A DNA stretch of 64,000 nucleotides from Pseudomonas chlororaphis (lineage in GTDB: Bacteria; Pseudomonadota; Gammaproteobacteria; Pseudomonadales; Pseudomonadaceae). This document shows, in pieces, positions 46,501 to 53,969 of the stretch; within the stretch, counting starts at the first letter, position 1, and every line of letters begins with the position of its first letter. The position numbers were made by a program, and so were the translations under genes. Under the pieces are notes generated by a model. It was not told where the DNA came from. It worked only from the letters and a program-made list of their open reading frames with translations, and did no database searches. Where the stretch lies: positions 740,064-804,063 of the forward strand of contig NZ_MOAL01000001.1 of assembly GCF_003731765.1 (NCBI RefSeq), given 5' to 3'.

Positions 46501-47230
46501 AGCCGAAGCCGCCCGGCAGCACCAGGAACAGGTCGACCTTACCGGCGATGTTGTTTTCCTTGAGGATGGCCTTGGCCAGGAACCCCATGTCCAGGAACGA
46601 GCCCGAACCGGTACCACCGGCGGCGGAGCCGGTGATCACCACGCGGATCTTGCCCGGGTCGATTTCCAGGCCGAGCTTTTTCAGCTTGTCGGCTTGGGTG
46701 CCTATGTTGCTCAGCAGGCGCCCGATCTTGCTGCGCAGCTTGTCGCGGATGCTCGGGTACTTGTCGAAGAAGTACAGACGCGACAGGGCGCGGATCTGCC
46801 CGGCCCCCTTGGACGGATCGATGCCCAGGCTCTTGATCTTTTCCGGGGTCAAAGGGAACCACTCGGCCACTTCACGATGGCGGTTGAGCTCATCGATGGA
46901 GTGCGTGTACTTGCTCAGGTTGAGCGGCTCGATGATCTTTTCTTCGGAGGTGAAGGCCACCTGCTCGGCCAGCACGTCGGTCTTGATCGACTTGCCGTCC
47001 TGGGTCACTTCACCCGAATCGAGGTCGAAGTTGACGAACTGCACCAGGGGGAAGTCGGAAATCTGCTGCACCTGGTTGTTGCCACCCCAAATGGCATTGA
47101 GGATGCGCCGGCGCAGGCGGATGTTGACCTTCATGCCTGTGCCGCCGAGGGCGATGAACAAGGTTGGGTGGATCTTTTCACTGACCTGCGGGGCTGCTGC
47201 CTGGCCGGAAGGTTGTGCACTCTCGTTCAT
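43553..47230 (-). CDS. Tubulin/FtsZ-like protein 1 with helical insert and GYF-like C-terminus
   Basis: The 1225-residue protein opens with a tubulin-type first strand and loop, TLFIALGGTGMKVNIRLRRR (GGTG at 29-32). It has the nucleotide-binding signature GSAAGGTGSGSF (201-212), matching the GGGTGTG box of FtsZ/tubulin. A helical, charged insert lies at about 420-800 (PTDKERDEFLREQLN ... DTDITKIDASIKEKHATL). Next comes a second conserved region (RAMPWVPLNLTGG, DIQFVESGIPGKLI, IPLHVHKR). A Pro/Ala linker leads to a GYF_2-like domain (1152-1207, YHLNVAGTNYGPYT, MLWREGMAAWL). GGAG six bases before ATG 47230 supports the start. I infer a GTP-binding, possibly filament-forming protein acting at the inner membrane with the neighbouring vWA and TM proteins. 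Confidence 0.88.
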   Translation of the reverse strand: MNESAQPSGQAAAPQVSEKIHPTLFIALGGTGMKVNIRLRRRILNAIWGGNNQVQQISDFPLVQFVNFDLDSGEVTQDGKSIKTDVLAEQVAFTSEEKIIEPLNLSKYTHSIDELNRHREVAEWFPLTPEKIKSLGIDPSKGAGQIRALSRLYFFDKYPSIRDKLRSKIGRLLSNIGTQADKLKKLGLEIDPGKIRVVITGSAAGGTGSGSFLDMGFLAKAILKENNIAGKVDLFLVLPGGFGSYNAERVQANGYAALMELETCMRGNPLLKHWDATDNLFIDNRPYDDVYIIDNSNVAQAKTSDQEDIYEMLSDALFTDFTSQDFANKKRSIAVNQNQHKIRSYSVSLPQDYGSDTKLHFPRSYSSLGQAVLDTQVDARQHVRLNRQVQQMLKAFFGVANANNAVNDNRPTDKERDEFLREQLNVTPRTFTELPDFLSRVELTLATGEFTHYQIADDLLQVEGDNSITAQIEQKTESLFERLQNGGADKDQWLTHVREIQQQLERDTKGSSVDSAERNHEVRIKENRKKRIAELVREDALPEKLFRRLDDDERGGLDYTLALVEMLKDRLENEGTGIIPALEKNAARFKELSEKLESSELAREFERLKETTGSGLLARLSGKDKQADTVLVQVKDTLRESLLFYVRHVAAREAAQLLREISEWLGRKESVDQNGRAIWNGFVGRLQDGRNAVDSLLKRIDTDITKIDASIKEKHATLIPLAPVQGNEEPAANGADVREWAKDAFKDFGGSKVLFGKLQTEEGQEELLLKLRNKSVQQLPKNAQRIDPLMSALAALNPEEQREKFRQLLQRAMPWVPLNLTGGFDIGQKLYTCLIGVHDHAEFKRVYGATLGQCLPQGTAINASDIQFVESGIPGKLICFTELSGFPLPALTPLSTYLASYRKESAAIPLHVHKRISQFVQPIQFTQEQYRQFAEDFKLYLHAIALGVLKRLDNGLYEFFIDKEDFTIGDEFSIRQSGLKPVHRSDIEAQVRDRTLSLNEVQIAALIALFDDMSRSAYKAQKRIDEHGASEPFQAFPYKIAELLKKEYLARLKRQAGDRDQELVKLAESYLGRFSQRVIGSRADVYADEVHADHEEKLSVTKEFFAEGWLENLLKPVAAPFAGQAPAAPGFAAPPPMAGGALPPPVAAVQYSYHLNVAGTNYGPYTSAQLQQYVQTGQVTRDSMLWREGMAAWLSAGQIQELAHLFAPAAGSPPPLGGPAMPPPL

Positions 47231-47343
47231 CAGAAACTCCATGAGCCCGGGTGGGCTGGCCAAGTGAGCTTGGCAATTGATCCGCTATTGGGGTGAGACA
47301 GGCCGGGCGCGCAGCGCACCCCCGGCCATCAGGCAGCGATGAC

Positions 47344-47760
47344 TCAGCGCTTGGCCGAGAAGGTCATCAGCCAGGCAACCAGGGAGATGGCCGCAACGCC
47401 GCCCAGCGGTGCCAGGTACAGCGGAGCCAGGAACTGGCCGGAGTTGATCGCTGCCAGCACTGCCATGGTCGCGACCATCAGCAGGCCGAGGAACAGGAAC
47501 CAGCCGGAGGCGTTGGCGCGGCTCGGTGCTACGCGCTCACGTACGCGCCAGTTGGCGTAGGCGTTCTTAATCACGAAGAAGATGATCGCCAGGACCACCA
47601 GCACCGCCACCCCGATCAGGGCGTCGCGGCTGTCGACTTTTTTCGGACCCAGGTCCAGGCCGATCGGCGACGGCACGCTCAAGGTGCTGTTGGTGGTGTT
47701 GGCCGGTGCTGCCGGTGCTTCGCTTTCAATCGGGGCTGGCAGGGTGCTGGTCTGGGCCAT
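47344..47760 (-). CDS. Small three-TM membrane protein of the tubulin-like operon
   Basis: The 138-residue protein has a Pro/Ala/Thr-rich N-terminal tail (1-45) and three hydrophobic helices: 47-66 (DALIGVAVLVVLAIIFFVI), 86-105 (SGWFLFLGLLMVATMAVLAA) and 112-132. The N-terminal tail might be bound by the GYF-like domains of the tubulin paralogs, since GYF domains bind proline-rich peptides; this is speculation. ATG 47760 has AAGGAAG six bases upstream and is preferred over TTG 47766. It lies 32 bases after the vWA gene and 113 before the large tubulin-like gene. No family recognised. Confidence 0.8.
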   Translation of the reverse strand: MAQTSTLPAPIESEAPAAPANTTNSTLSVPSPIGLDLGPKKVDSRDALIGVAVLVVLAIIFFVIKNAYANWRVRERVAPSRANASGWFLFLGLLMVATMAVLAAINSGQFLAPLYLAPLGGVAAISLVAWLMTFSAKR

Positions 47761-47792
47761 GTTCAACTTCCTTGGGGATTCTTGGGTGAGGG

Positions 47793-49268
47793 TTACTTGA
47801 GGCGCACAGCAGTGTCGGGAGCCTTGTCCAGAAGCTTGACTCCGAACAGGCCGCGCTTGATGGTCGCGACCTTGTTCTGTCGGGCGTCGTAGACGTTGGC
47901 ACTGCTAAAGGGTTTTAGCGGATAGTGCTGGGCTACGCCCTCCACCATCACGGTCACGGCTTTCTTGCCGGCGATCATGCTTTTGCCCACCAGTGCCGCG
48001 ATCAACAGCAGTAGGAACAGCCCGAACAGCAACAGCACCGGCCCCAGCGGGTAACTGATGCGTAGCACGATCGGCAGTACGGTCGAAGAGGTGCTGGCTT
48101 CGCTGGACGGGATAAACACGTCCGGCAGTGCATCGCCAGGGAACAGTTCGTTCATCTTCGCGATGAAGTCCTGGGAGATGCGCAGTTGCTGCTCGCTCAG
48201 ACGCACCTCAATGGTTCCGGCGCGCTGGTAGCCGCTGGAGAGAATCACCTCACTCGACCATTGGGACGGCAAAGGCGGTAGTTGCAGGCTGATCGCAGCC
48301 TCGCTGGAACGGGCACCGGGCTCCAAGTCCGTCAGGCGGTCGAGGGAGATGCTCGATTGCAGAGCTTCACCCGGCATGTCCAGGTTCATCTCGATTTTCG
48401 CGTCGTGGATCTGGTACGGGTTGAACTGGTTTTCGAACTTGCCCAGCAGTACCGCGGTTTTTGGCGAGCTGTCGACGTTGATATTGAGGATTAGGGTCTG
48501 CTGGTCCGGGGCCAGTTCGGCACTGACGTCCGGGGTGTCCTGCACGCCGGTGGGGATAAAGCGTACCGCCGACTGGGTCAGCGGCTTGAGCCGTACCCGG
48601 TTGTCCTTGAGCAGAGTCGCCAGGGCGGGCTGGGCCAGGATCTGCTCTAGGATCTTGCCGGCGTTATCGCCATAGGCCAGTGCATAAATCATCAAGCCGT
48701 TGGCCTGGTAGTTGGGACCTGTCACCGGCATTTTCTGCGGAAATGCGGCGATCCGGGTGATACTGGCTTCGTTGTGCAGCAGGTCATAGAACTCGCGGTT
48801 CTTGAGCGAAGTTTCGCTGCTGTTGTTGGGGCTGTTCTTGTTGTTGGTGATGATCCAGACAATCCCTTCACGGCCCTCAAGGGCGGTTTTGATGGCCGCC
48901 AGCAGCGCTTCCTTGAAGTCGGTGTCAGCGTAGGCGCCGCCGGCTTTGCGCACCAGGCTCAACTGATTGACGCTGGCGGCAAGTTTGTCGTGGGTGCCGG
49001 GCCCGCGATAGGTCCATTCCGGCGACGGGTGCTGGGCATCGGCCTGGTTGAAGCCGCCGATCACTACTTCCGAATTGCCGGCCGCAGCGGCCGCCAGCTT
49101 GATCACCAGCGGTTTGAACGAAGACGCCGGGTCCACATAGAAGGGTTCCATCCAGCCGGAGTTCTGCACCAGGAATACCTGGCGCATCGGCTCGGCGACA
49201 GCGCCCGTGCTGCCCAGGGCCAGAATCAGCAACAAGCCACGGCGTAGCATCAGGGTCAGGCGTTCCAT
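47793..49268 (-). CDS. Secreted vWA-like domain protein with C-terminal TM and cytosolic tail
   Basis: The 491-residue protein has a signal peptide (to about Ala25), then a vWA-like Rossmann domain beginning RQVFLVQNSGWMEPF. The MIDAS DxSxS motif is altered: QNSGW occupies its place. DTDFKEALLAAIKTALEG and GIVWIITNNKNSPN match later vWA strands. A beta-rich region (about 230-390) follows, then one membrane helix (408-428, VLLLFGLFLLLLIAALVG) and a 60-residue cytosolic tail. It overlaps the upstream gene by 13 bases. Start ATG 49268 has GGAG about ten bases upstream; ATG 49250 is possible. It would expose the vWA domain to the periplasm and the tail to the tubulin-like proteins. Confidence 0.83.
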   Translation of the reverse strand: MERLTLMLRRGLLLILALGSTGAVAEPMRQVFLVQNSGWMEPFYVDPASSFKPLVIKLAAAAAGNSEVVIGGFNQADAQHPSPEWTYRGPGTHDKLAASVNQLSLVRKAGGAYADTDFKEALLAAIKTALEGREGIVWIITNNKNSPNNSSETSLKNREFYDLLHNEASITRIAAFPQKMPVTGPNYQANGLMIYALAYGDNAGKILEQILAQPALATLLKDNRVRLKPLTQSAVRFIPTGVQDTPDVSAELAPDQQTLILNINVDSSPKTAVLLGKFENQFNPYQIHDAKIEMNLDMPGEALQSSISLDRLTDLEPGARSSEAAISLQLPPLPSQWSSEVILSSGYQRAGTIEVRLSEQQLRISQDFIAKMNELFPGDALPDVFIPSSEASTSSTVLPIVLRISYPLGPVLLLFGLFLLLLIAALVGKSMIAGKKAVTVMVEGVAQHYPLKPFSSANVYDARQNKVATIKRGLFGVKLLDKAPDTAVRLK

Positions 49269-50713
49269 CGGTAAAGCGCTCCGGAAGAATCGATATACAG
49301 CCACAACGCGTTATCGAAAAAGAACCACTGGGCATTCCACGGTCGGCTGACATGGGCCTTGAGCCCGAAACCGCTGCCGCCGATCTGTTCTAGACGGTAC
49401 TGCGCATCCACCGGCTGCTCGCCCTTGAAGAAGTCGTCGAGGGTGCTGTTCTGCTCCACGCGCATCGAAAGTAGGAGCTTGTCGGTGCTGAACTCGATAA
49501 ATGGATACACCACTTCACGGGTGGTCGGCGTGATGCTTTCGTCGTGGGTGTCCCATGGACGCTCCAGGCGAATGTTGTACTTGAAGCTCAAGTGCCCGGT
49601 GCCCAGGCGATAGCCTTTGATGGGCTTGGGCTGGTCGGTCGCACCCGGGTCCAACTGCAGATAGCTCTGGCCCTCGGCTGTAAAGATCAGTTGCCACAGG
49701 CCGTAACCGTCCTGAAATGGTGGCCCCTGCTCGGGCATGGCGGTGGCGCCGTTGGGCCACGGGTGCCACTGGGCTTGCAAGGCCGGGCCCTGGCGCATGC
49801 TCAGGTAACCGTGTTCGCCAATCCACAGTAGGCGGCGGGACGCGTGGTCGCGAATCGGAGCGGACAAGCGGGTCATCTGCGCAGCATCGGCACCTTCTAC
49901 TGGGTAGCGCTCCCAGCCATTGGCGCTGGGACTGATCAGGCAGACACCTCCGTCCTCTAGTACCAAGGGCAGGAAGGATTGATCTTCAAGGTCGCCGGGA
50001 CCGGCCAGCGATCGGCCGTCGCGGCGTTGGCAGCGGTATTTGAGGTTCAGCGGATCGACCTTGACCAGCACCGCGCCTTCATCGCCAGCCAAGAGCAGGT
50101 TCTGGCCATGTTCGGCGGGGCACAGGCTGACCGAGCTCGCCCAGTTCTCCAGGCGGTTGCGGCCTATCGGATGACCTTCGGGGCGCAGCTCCAGCCACTT
50201 CTCGGAGCCGCGCTGCCAGAGAAACAGGCTGCCTTCACGGCCCAAGGCGAACAGCGCCTCACGGTGGCCGCCGAGGTTGGCGGCGAAGAAACTCAGGCCA
50301 TTTTTGCGCGGCAGGTCAATGATCTGCTTGCTGTCGTTGAGATCACGCTCGGCGGAGCTTTGCAGGCGTTCGAAGAGTTTTTTGACGGTCTGTTGTGCGC
50401 CGTCCAGGTGACAGGCGTCACTGACCACTCGCGAACCGCTGCCATCGCCATAGGGTGGCAGCCAGCGCTTTTCCGGTGCATAGCCAATGGCTTTCAGGGC
50501 TTTGCCGCTGTTAGGACAAAACGAGAAAGATGAGGGCACATAAGTGTCATTTTCAGTGAGTCGGGCGCCAACCAAATAGTCGAGGTCGACCAGAGCCGGT
50601 GCCGGTTTCACATCGTTGACGCTGACCAGGGTAAAACTGCCATCCGCCACTTGTTGCCATTGCTGGTCGCCAAGTTGCCACTTGTGCCCGCCTCGGTTAC
50701 CGACTATCTCCAT
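49256..50713 (-). CDS. Propeller-like protein of unknown function, first gene of tubulin-like operon
   Basis: The 485-residue protein has no signal peptide or membrane helix. It contains many short repeated beta-strand patterns with aromatic residues and turns (ALFALGREGSLFLWQRGSEKWLEL, NLLLAGDEGAVLVKVDPL, RLLWIGEHGYLSM, YGLWQLIFTAEGQSYLQL), suggestive of a beta-propeller. Two cysteines lie near FCPNSGKAL and DACHLDG. ATG 50713 with AGGA upstream is preferred; GTG 50755 is an alternative adding 14 residues. It overlaps the vWA gene and so belongs to the operon. I do not recognise a named family. Confidence 0.78.
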   Translation of the reverse strand: MEIVGNRGGHKWQLGDQQWQQVADGSFTLVSVNDVKPAPALVDLDYLVGARLTENDTYVPSSFSFCPNSGKALKAIGYAPEKRWLPPYGDGSGSRVVSDACHLDGAQQTVKKLFERLQSSAERDLNDSKQIIDLPRKNGLSFFAANLGGHREALFALGREGSLFLWQRGSEKWLELRPEGHPIGRNRLENWASSVSLCPAEHGQNLLLAGDEGAVLVKVDPLNLKYRCQRRDGRSLAGPGDLEDQSFLPLVLEDGGVCLISPSANGWERYPVEGADAAQMTRLSAPIRDHASRRLLWIGEHGYLSMRQGPALQAQWHPWPNGATAMPEQGPPFQDGYGLWQLIFTAEGQSYLQLDPGATDQPKPIKGYRLGTGHLSFKYNIRLERPWDTHDESITPTTREVVYPFIEFSTDKLLLSMRVEQNSTLDDFFKGEQPVDAQYRLEQIGGSGFGLKAHVSRPWNAQWFFFDNALWLYIDSSGALYRWNA

Positions 50714-50930
50714 ATAATCCTGCTGATACCTGCGTAAAAGCTCGTGCCTGATCACTCAGGCAAACACTTTTGATAAGGGGTGGCTATTGTCGTACGAGGC
50801 GCTCGATAGCCGCTTAGTGTGCGGCTTAGAGCAATGGTATGGATCCATTTTTTCGATCGCGGAATAGTGGCATATTGATGAGTGTTGTCAACTATTCCAT
50901 GGCGTCAAAAGTACTGCTCATACCATTGGA
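50714..50930. promoter_or_regulatory. Promoter region of tubulin-like operon with three inverted repeats
   Basis: This 217-base AT-richer gap separates two minus-strand operons. It holds GGCTAT/ATAGCC (50782-50787, 50806-50811), AATGGTATG/CATACCATT (50833-50841, 50919-50927) and, nested inside the last pair, GGAATAGT/ACTATTCC (50861-50868, 50891-50898). The nested arrangement can fold into one long cruciform. It may combine the terminator of the DUF4105 gene and operator sites of the tubulin-like operon. Confidence 0.55.
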
Positions 50931-52892
50931 TCAAGGCAGCTGCAGCCCGCCCGCTGCCTTGTGTAGGGCGCGCAGGTGCTCGCCCACGAGCTTCAGGTTG
51001 GCCTCGTTGGCGGCAATCTCCGCGGCCCTTGCCGGCTCCAATAGCGCGCGCACTTCTTTATCCAGGTCGCCGGTCAAGGTTTGCAGTTGTTTCTGGCGCA
51101 GGCTGCTTTCCGCTTCCAGGCGCTGCCACTCGCTGGGTTGCGGCAAGCCGTAGCCACTGCTGCCCAGCAACTCCGCCGGGCGACTGAGGAAACCGCTGTT
51201 GGCGAGGATTTCCTGCAAGGTCTTGTTGGCCTTTTCCATGCCGCCGTTTTTCAGTTCGCGGGCCCCCAGGTAACGCTGCTTGACCTCATCCTGGGCCAGC
51301 AGCAGTTGGCGGCGGAAGCTGGCCTGCTCCAGGAGCAGCAAGGCGGCGCTGGTGCGCAGGTCGGCCTGGTCGAACCACTGGCGACGTTCTTCGGCGGTTT
51401 GCGAGAGCCAGTCCTCGACGGTGGCCTGTTTGATCGGCAGGTGCTTCTTGATCACCTCGAACATCGCTTGGTAGCGGTCGCGGAACGAGTCGAAGCGATA
51501 GCCCAGGCGCAGGGCTTCGCGCGGGTCATCGAGCACACTGGTGTCCGCCAGGCCTCGGCCCTTGAGCACTTCCAGCAAGCCGTTGGGCATGATGCTGTCC
51601 AGGCCCGTCAGTTGCGGGTTGTTGCTGCCGCTGCGCAGCAGCTTGAGGCTTTCCACGGCGCAGTTGTTGGACAGGAAGTAGTAGTTGCCGTCGTAGCTCC
51701 AGTGCATCTCGGCGGCGTGTTCCACCACCTGCTCGATTTCGGTACGCGACAGGTTCAGCGGCACCGAGGCCAGGCTGCGCAGTTCGGTCTTGGTGTATTC
51801 GTCGATGACCTGGGCCAGGGGCAGGACAAACAGCCGCGACGGGTACTTGCCCACCAGGCCGTCCCAGCTGGACAGCTGCACATCGCCGACAAAGGCTCGG
51901 TAGGACAGCACCAGGTGCTGGTCCAGGTCTAGCCGGCAGTCCGGGCCACGGGGACGGCCCGGGGCGCAGATCACCAGGCGCAACATGCTGTGGCCCCAGC
52001 GACTGACCCAGTTCTGGTTGGCTTCGGCCAACAAGTAGTCGACGGCGTAGACCCGCTCCGGATCGACCTTGCCCAGGGGCTGCTTGGCGAAGTCGTTGCC
52101 GGCGTTGAGGAAGGCGAACGACTGGGCGCAGGTGTCCTTGGCTGGCGGTGCCCAGTCGAAGTGTTCCTGGTAGTAGCGGTACAGCGCCGGACGCCGGCAG
52201 GCGTAGCTCGGGTCGAGAAGGAAGTACTCCATGTTCACCGCGACGAATTCTTTCGGGTTGGTGATCTCGTAGATGTCCGGGCTGCGGGCGACTTGGCGGT
52301 TGTGCTGCTCGCGCATGCCGCGGCGGCCGACGTATTGCGGCCAGCCGGCCAGGTCGAGCAGGCGCGGGTCGTCGCTAAGGGTGAAGCGCCGTTCGGTTTG
52401 GCCACGGCAGGCATCGGGCAGGCCAATCAGGCCCGAGGTGTTGTGGGTGCGTGCGCAGCGCTGGATCAGGGTGCGTTCGGTGCTGGGCCACAGGCGCGCA
52501 CGGTCATAAATATGGGTCAGTTCATGCAGTACGGTGGCCAGCAGTTCGCGGCGCACGGTGCCGTGGGGGCGGTGGGTTTTCTGGGTGGCCGCAGAGCCGT
52601 CGGCGAGGCTGGCGAGCAAGGCGCGGTTGAGGTCCAGCTCGGACACCAGCGAGGCTTCGCCGTAGGCGTTGTCCGGCATCTGGTCGGTCCAGCCGACGTC
52701 GATGGTGCGGTCCAGTTGCTCGATGAAGCGCGGCGGCAATGCTTGCATCGCTTCATCCAGCAGCGCCTGGCTGGCTTGTTGTTCGGCGGGGCTCAAGCCA
52801 TCGGTCTTGAGCCGCAATTGCAGGCCGGCCTGGGCGGTGCCGCACAGCAGTGCGACCACCCCGGCCAGCAGCCAGGCGCTGAATGACTTCAC
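50931..52892 (-). CDS. DUF4105 (Lnb-type) envelope protein with HExxH motif
   Basis: The 653-residue protein has a signal peptide (MKSFSAWLLAGVVALLCGTAQA). Its N-terminal third carries a zinc-protease-like motif HELTH (123-127) within RRELLATVLHELTHIYDRARLW. The centre is DUF4105-like, with NQNWVSRWGHSMLRLVICAPG and SYDGNYYFLSNNCAVESLKLL, which supply the conserved His and Cys of that family (NlpC/P60-like Lnb fold). The C-terminus is helical. It may be a periplasmic peptidase or amidase; substrate unknown. Its start overlaps the preceding DUF2388 gene by four bases (ATGA). Confidence 0.85.
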   Translation of the reverse strand: MKSFSAWLLAGVVALLCGTAQAGLQLRLKTDGLSPAEQQASQALLDEAMQALPPRFIEQLDRTIDVGWTDQMPDNAYGEASLVSELDLNRALLASLADGSAATQKTHRPHGTVRRELLATVLHELTHIYDRARLWPSTERTLIQRCARTHNTSGLIGLPDACRGQTERRFTLSDDPRLLDLAGWPQYVGRRGMREQHNRQVARSPDIYEITNPKEFVAVNMEYFLLDPSYACRRPALYRYYQEHFDWAPPAKDTCAQSFAFLNAGNDFAKQPLGKVDPERVYAVDYLLAEANQNWVSRWGHSMLRLVICAPGRPRGPDCRLDLDQHLVLSYRAFVGDVQLSSWDGLVGKYPSRLFVLPLAQVIDEYTKTELRSLASVPLNLSRTEIEQVVEHAAEMHWSYDGNYYFLSNNCAVESLKLLRSGSNNPQLTGLDSIMPNGLLEVLKGRGLADTSVLDDPREALRLGYRFDSFRDRYQAMFEVIKKHLPIKQATVEDWLSQTAEERRQWFDQADLRTSAALLLLEQASFRRQLLLAQDEVKQRYLGARELKNGGMEKANKTLQEILANSGFLSRPAELLGSSGYGLPQPSEWQRLEAESSLRQKQLQTLTGDLDKEVRALLEPARAAEIAANEANLKLVGEHLRALHKAAGGLQLP

Positions 52893-53209
52893 AGAGCGAG
52901 AATGGCTTCGGCGAGTACCTGGTCGCTGGCGTCGCGGGCTTCTGGCACGCGGGTCCGCAGGGTGTCGAACGCGGCTTCCAGTTGGGCGCCACGGATATCG
53001 CCATTGCTGGCGACGAAGCTGGCGGCGTCGTCATGGGCTTCGCGGATGATTTTGGAATCACGGATGGAGGTGGTGGTATCCGAGGTGAAATCGATCGTAC
53101 GGCCAGAGGCCCGAACGATGATGTTACTGGTGGCCACCAGCGTTTGTGCCTGGGCCACGTCGGCCAACAACAGCAGGCCAAGAGTGGCGGCAATCAGCGG
53201 GTTACGCAT
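52889..53209 (-). CDS. DUF2388 (TIGR02448) small secreted protein, copy 3
   Basis: The 106-residue protein has a signal peptide (MRNPLIAATLGLLLLADVAQAQT) and the family core HDDAASFVASNGDIRGAQLEAAFDTLR, ending in a short helix. It is the third of three tandem homologs transcribed toward, and coupled by ATGA to, the DUF4105 gene. A strong link between this family and DUF4105 is suggested by that overlap. The function is unknown. Confidence 0.88.
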   Translation of the reverse strand: MRNPLIAATLGLLLLADVAQAQTLVATSNIIVRASGRTIDFTSDTTTSIRDSKIIREAHDDAASFVASNGDIRGAQLEAAFDTLRTRVPEARDASDQVLAEAILAL

Positions 53210-53238
53210 GGAACGACTCCGGAATAACTGGGGAATGA

Positions 53239-53547
53239 TTATTTGACGAGAATTGCCTGCGCCAGTTCAAGGTCGCTTGCATGAAGTTTGGGCTGCGTCT
53301 GACGCAGGTACTTCAAGGCGGACTCCAGTTGCGCTCCCCGCCATTGACCATCAGTGGCAATGAAGGCGGCGGCATCGTCCTGGGCGGCGAGTATCAGTTT
53401 ATGGTCGAAGGGCGCGGAGGTCACCTGGCTTGTGGCGTAGCCGGTAACAACCAAACCTTGTGTGGTCAGGTCGAAAGCCTGAGCCGAGCCGGCCCAACAG
53501 ACAGTGAAAAACAGCGCAACGCTAAACGGTATCCGTAACAAACCCAT
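53239..53547 (-). CDS. DUF2388 (TIGR02448) small secreted protein, copy 2
   Basis: The 102-residue product has a signal peptide (MGLLRIPFSVALFFTVCWAGSAQA). Its core, AQDDAAAFIATDGQWRGAQLESALKYLR, aligns with the other two copies. It is the most diverged of the three, with a different central segment (FDLTTQGLVVTGYATSQVTSAPF). ATG 53547 is chosen because it gives a good signal peptide; the ribosome-binding site is weak. It lies 29 bases before copy 3. Confidence 0.82.
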   Translation of the reverse strand: MGLLRIPFSVALFFTVCWAGSAQAFDLTTQGLVVTGYATSQVTSAPFDHKLILAAQDDAAAFIATDGQWRGAQLESALKYLRQTQPKLHASDLELAQAILVK

Positions 53548-53651
53548 GAGTCTCGACAGCTGAAAAACCAGCTGCAAGGCTAGCGCAATGCCTTGGCGAG
53601 GGCCAGCCTAGAGGGCTTTGAGGTGCCAAGCACCTCAAGGCTGGCGGGCCG

Positions 53652-53969
53652 TCAGATGGCCAGGATGGCCTGGGCCAGTTGGGCGTCGCTGGCGGCCAGC
53701 TCAGGTGCTTGCTGGCGGATGAAGGCCAGGGCGCTTTCCAGTTTTACACCACGGATGTTGCCGTCGGTGGCGACAAAGCTGGCAGCGTCATCGCGGGCAG
53801 CACGAACGATCTTGTTGTCACGCAGCGACGAGGTGGCATCGGAAGTCGCGTCGGTGGTGGCCTTGAGTGCGCCAACGATGGCGTCGGTGGTCACGATCAG
53901 GCTGGTGGCGTGGGCATTGGCAGCCACGGCCAGCAGGGCTGCAGCGCTGAGCAGACGAAGACGGGTCAT
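53652..53969 (-). CDS. DUF2388 (TIGR02448) small secreted protein, copy 1
   Basis: The 105-residue product has a signal peptide (MTRLRLLSAAALLAVAANAHA) and the core RDDAASFVATDGNIRGVKLESALAFIRQQ. Residues 45-70 are rich in Thr/Asp/Ala (GALKATTDATSDATSSLRD). AAGGAG sits six bases before ATG 53969. First of three tandem homologs; the 104-base gap to copy 2 is larger than the later gaps. Confidence 0.88.
   Translation of the reverse strand: MTRLRLLSAAALLAVAANAHATSLIVTTDAIVGALKATTDATSDATSSLRDNKIVRAARDDAASFVATDGNIRGVKLESALAFIRQQAPELAASDAQLAQAILAI

Noticed and set aside
45671..47296. A 541-codon plus-strand frame inside the large tubulin-like gene
   Set aside because: Its translation is Val/Gly/Leu/Gln-rich shadow sequence with no start signal, while the opposite strand shows a coherent domain structure shared with a paralog.
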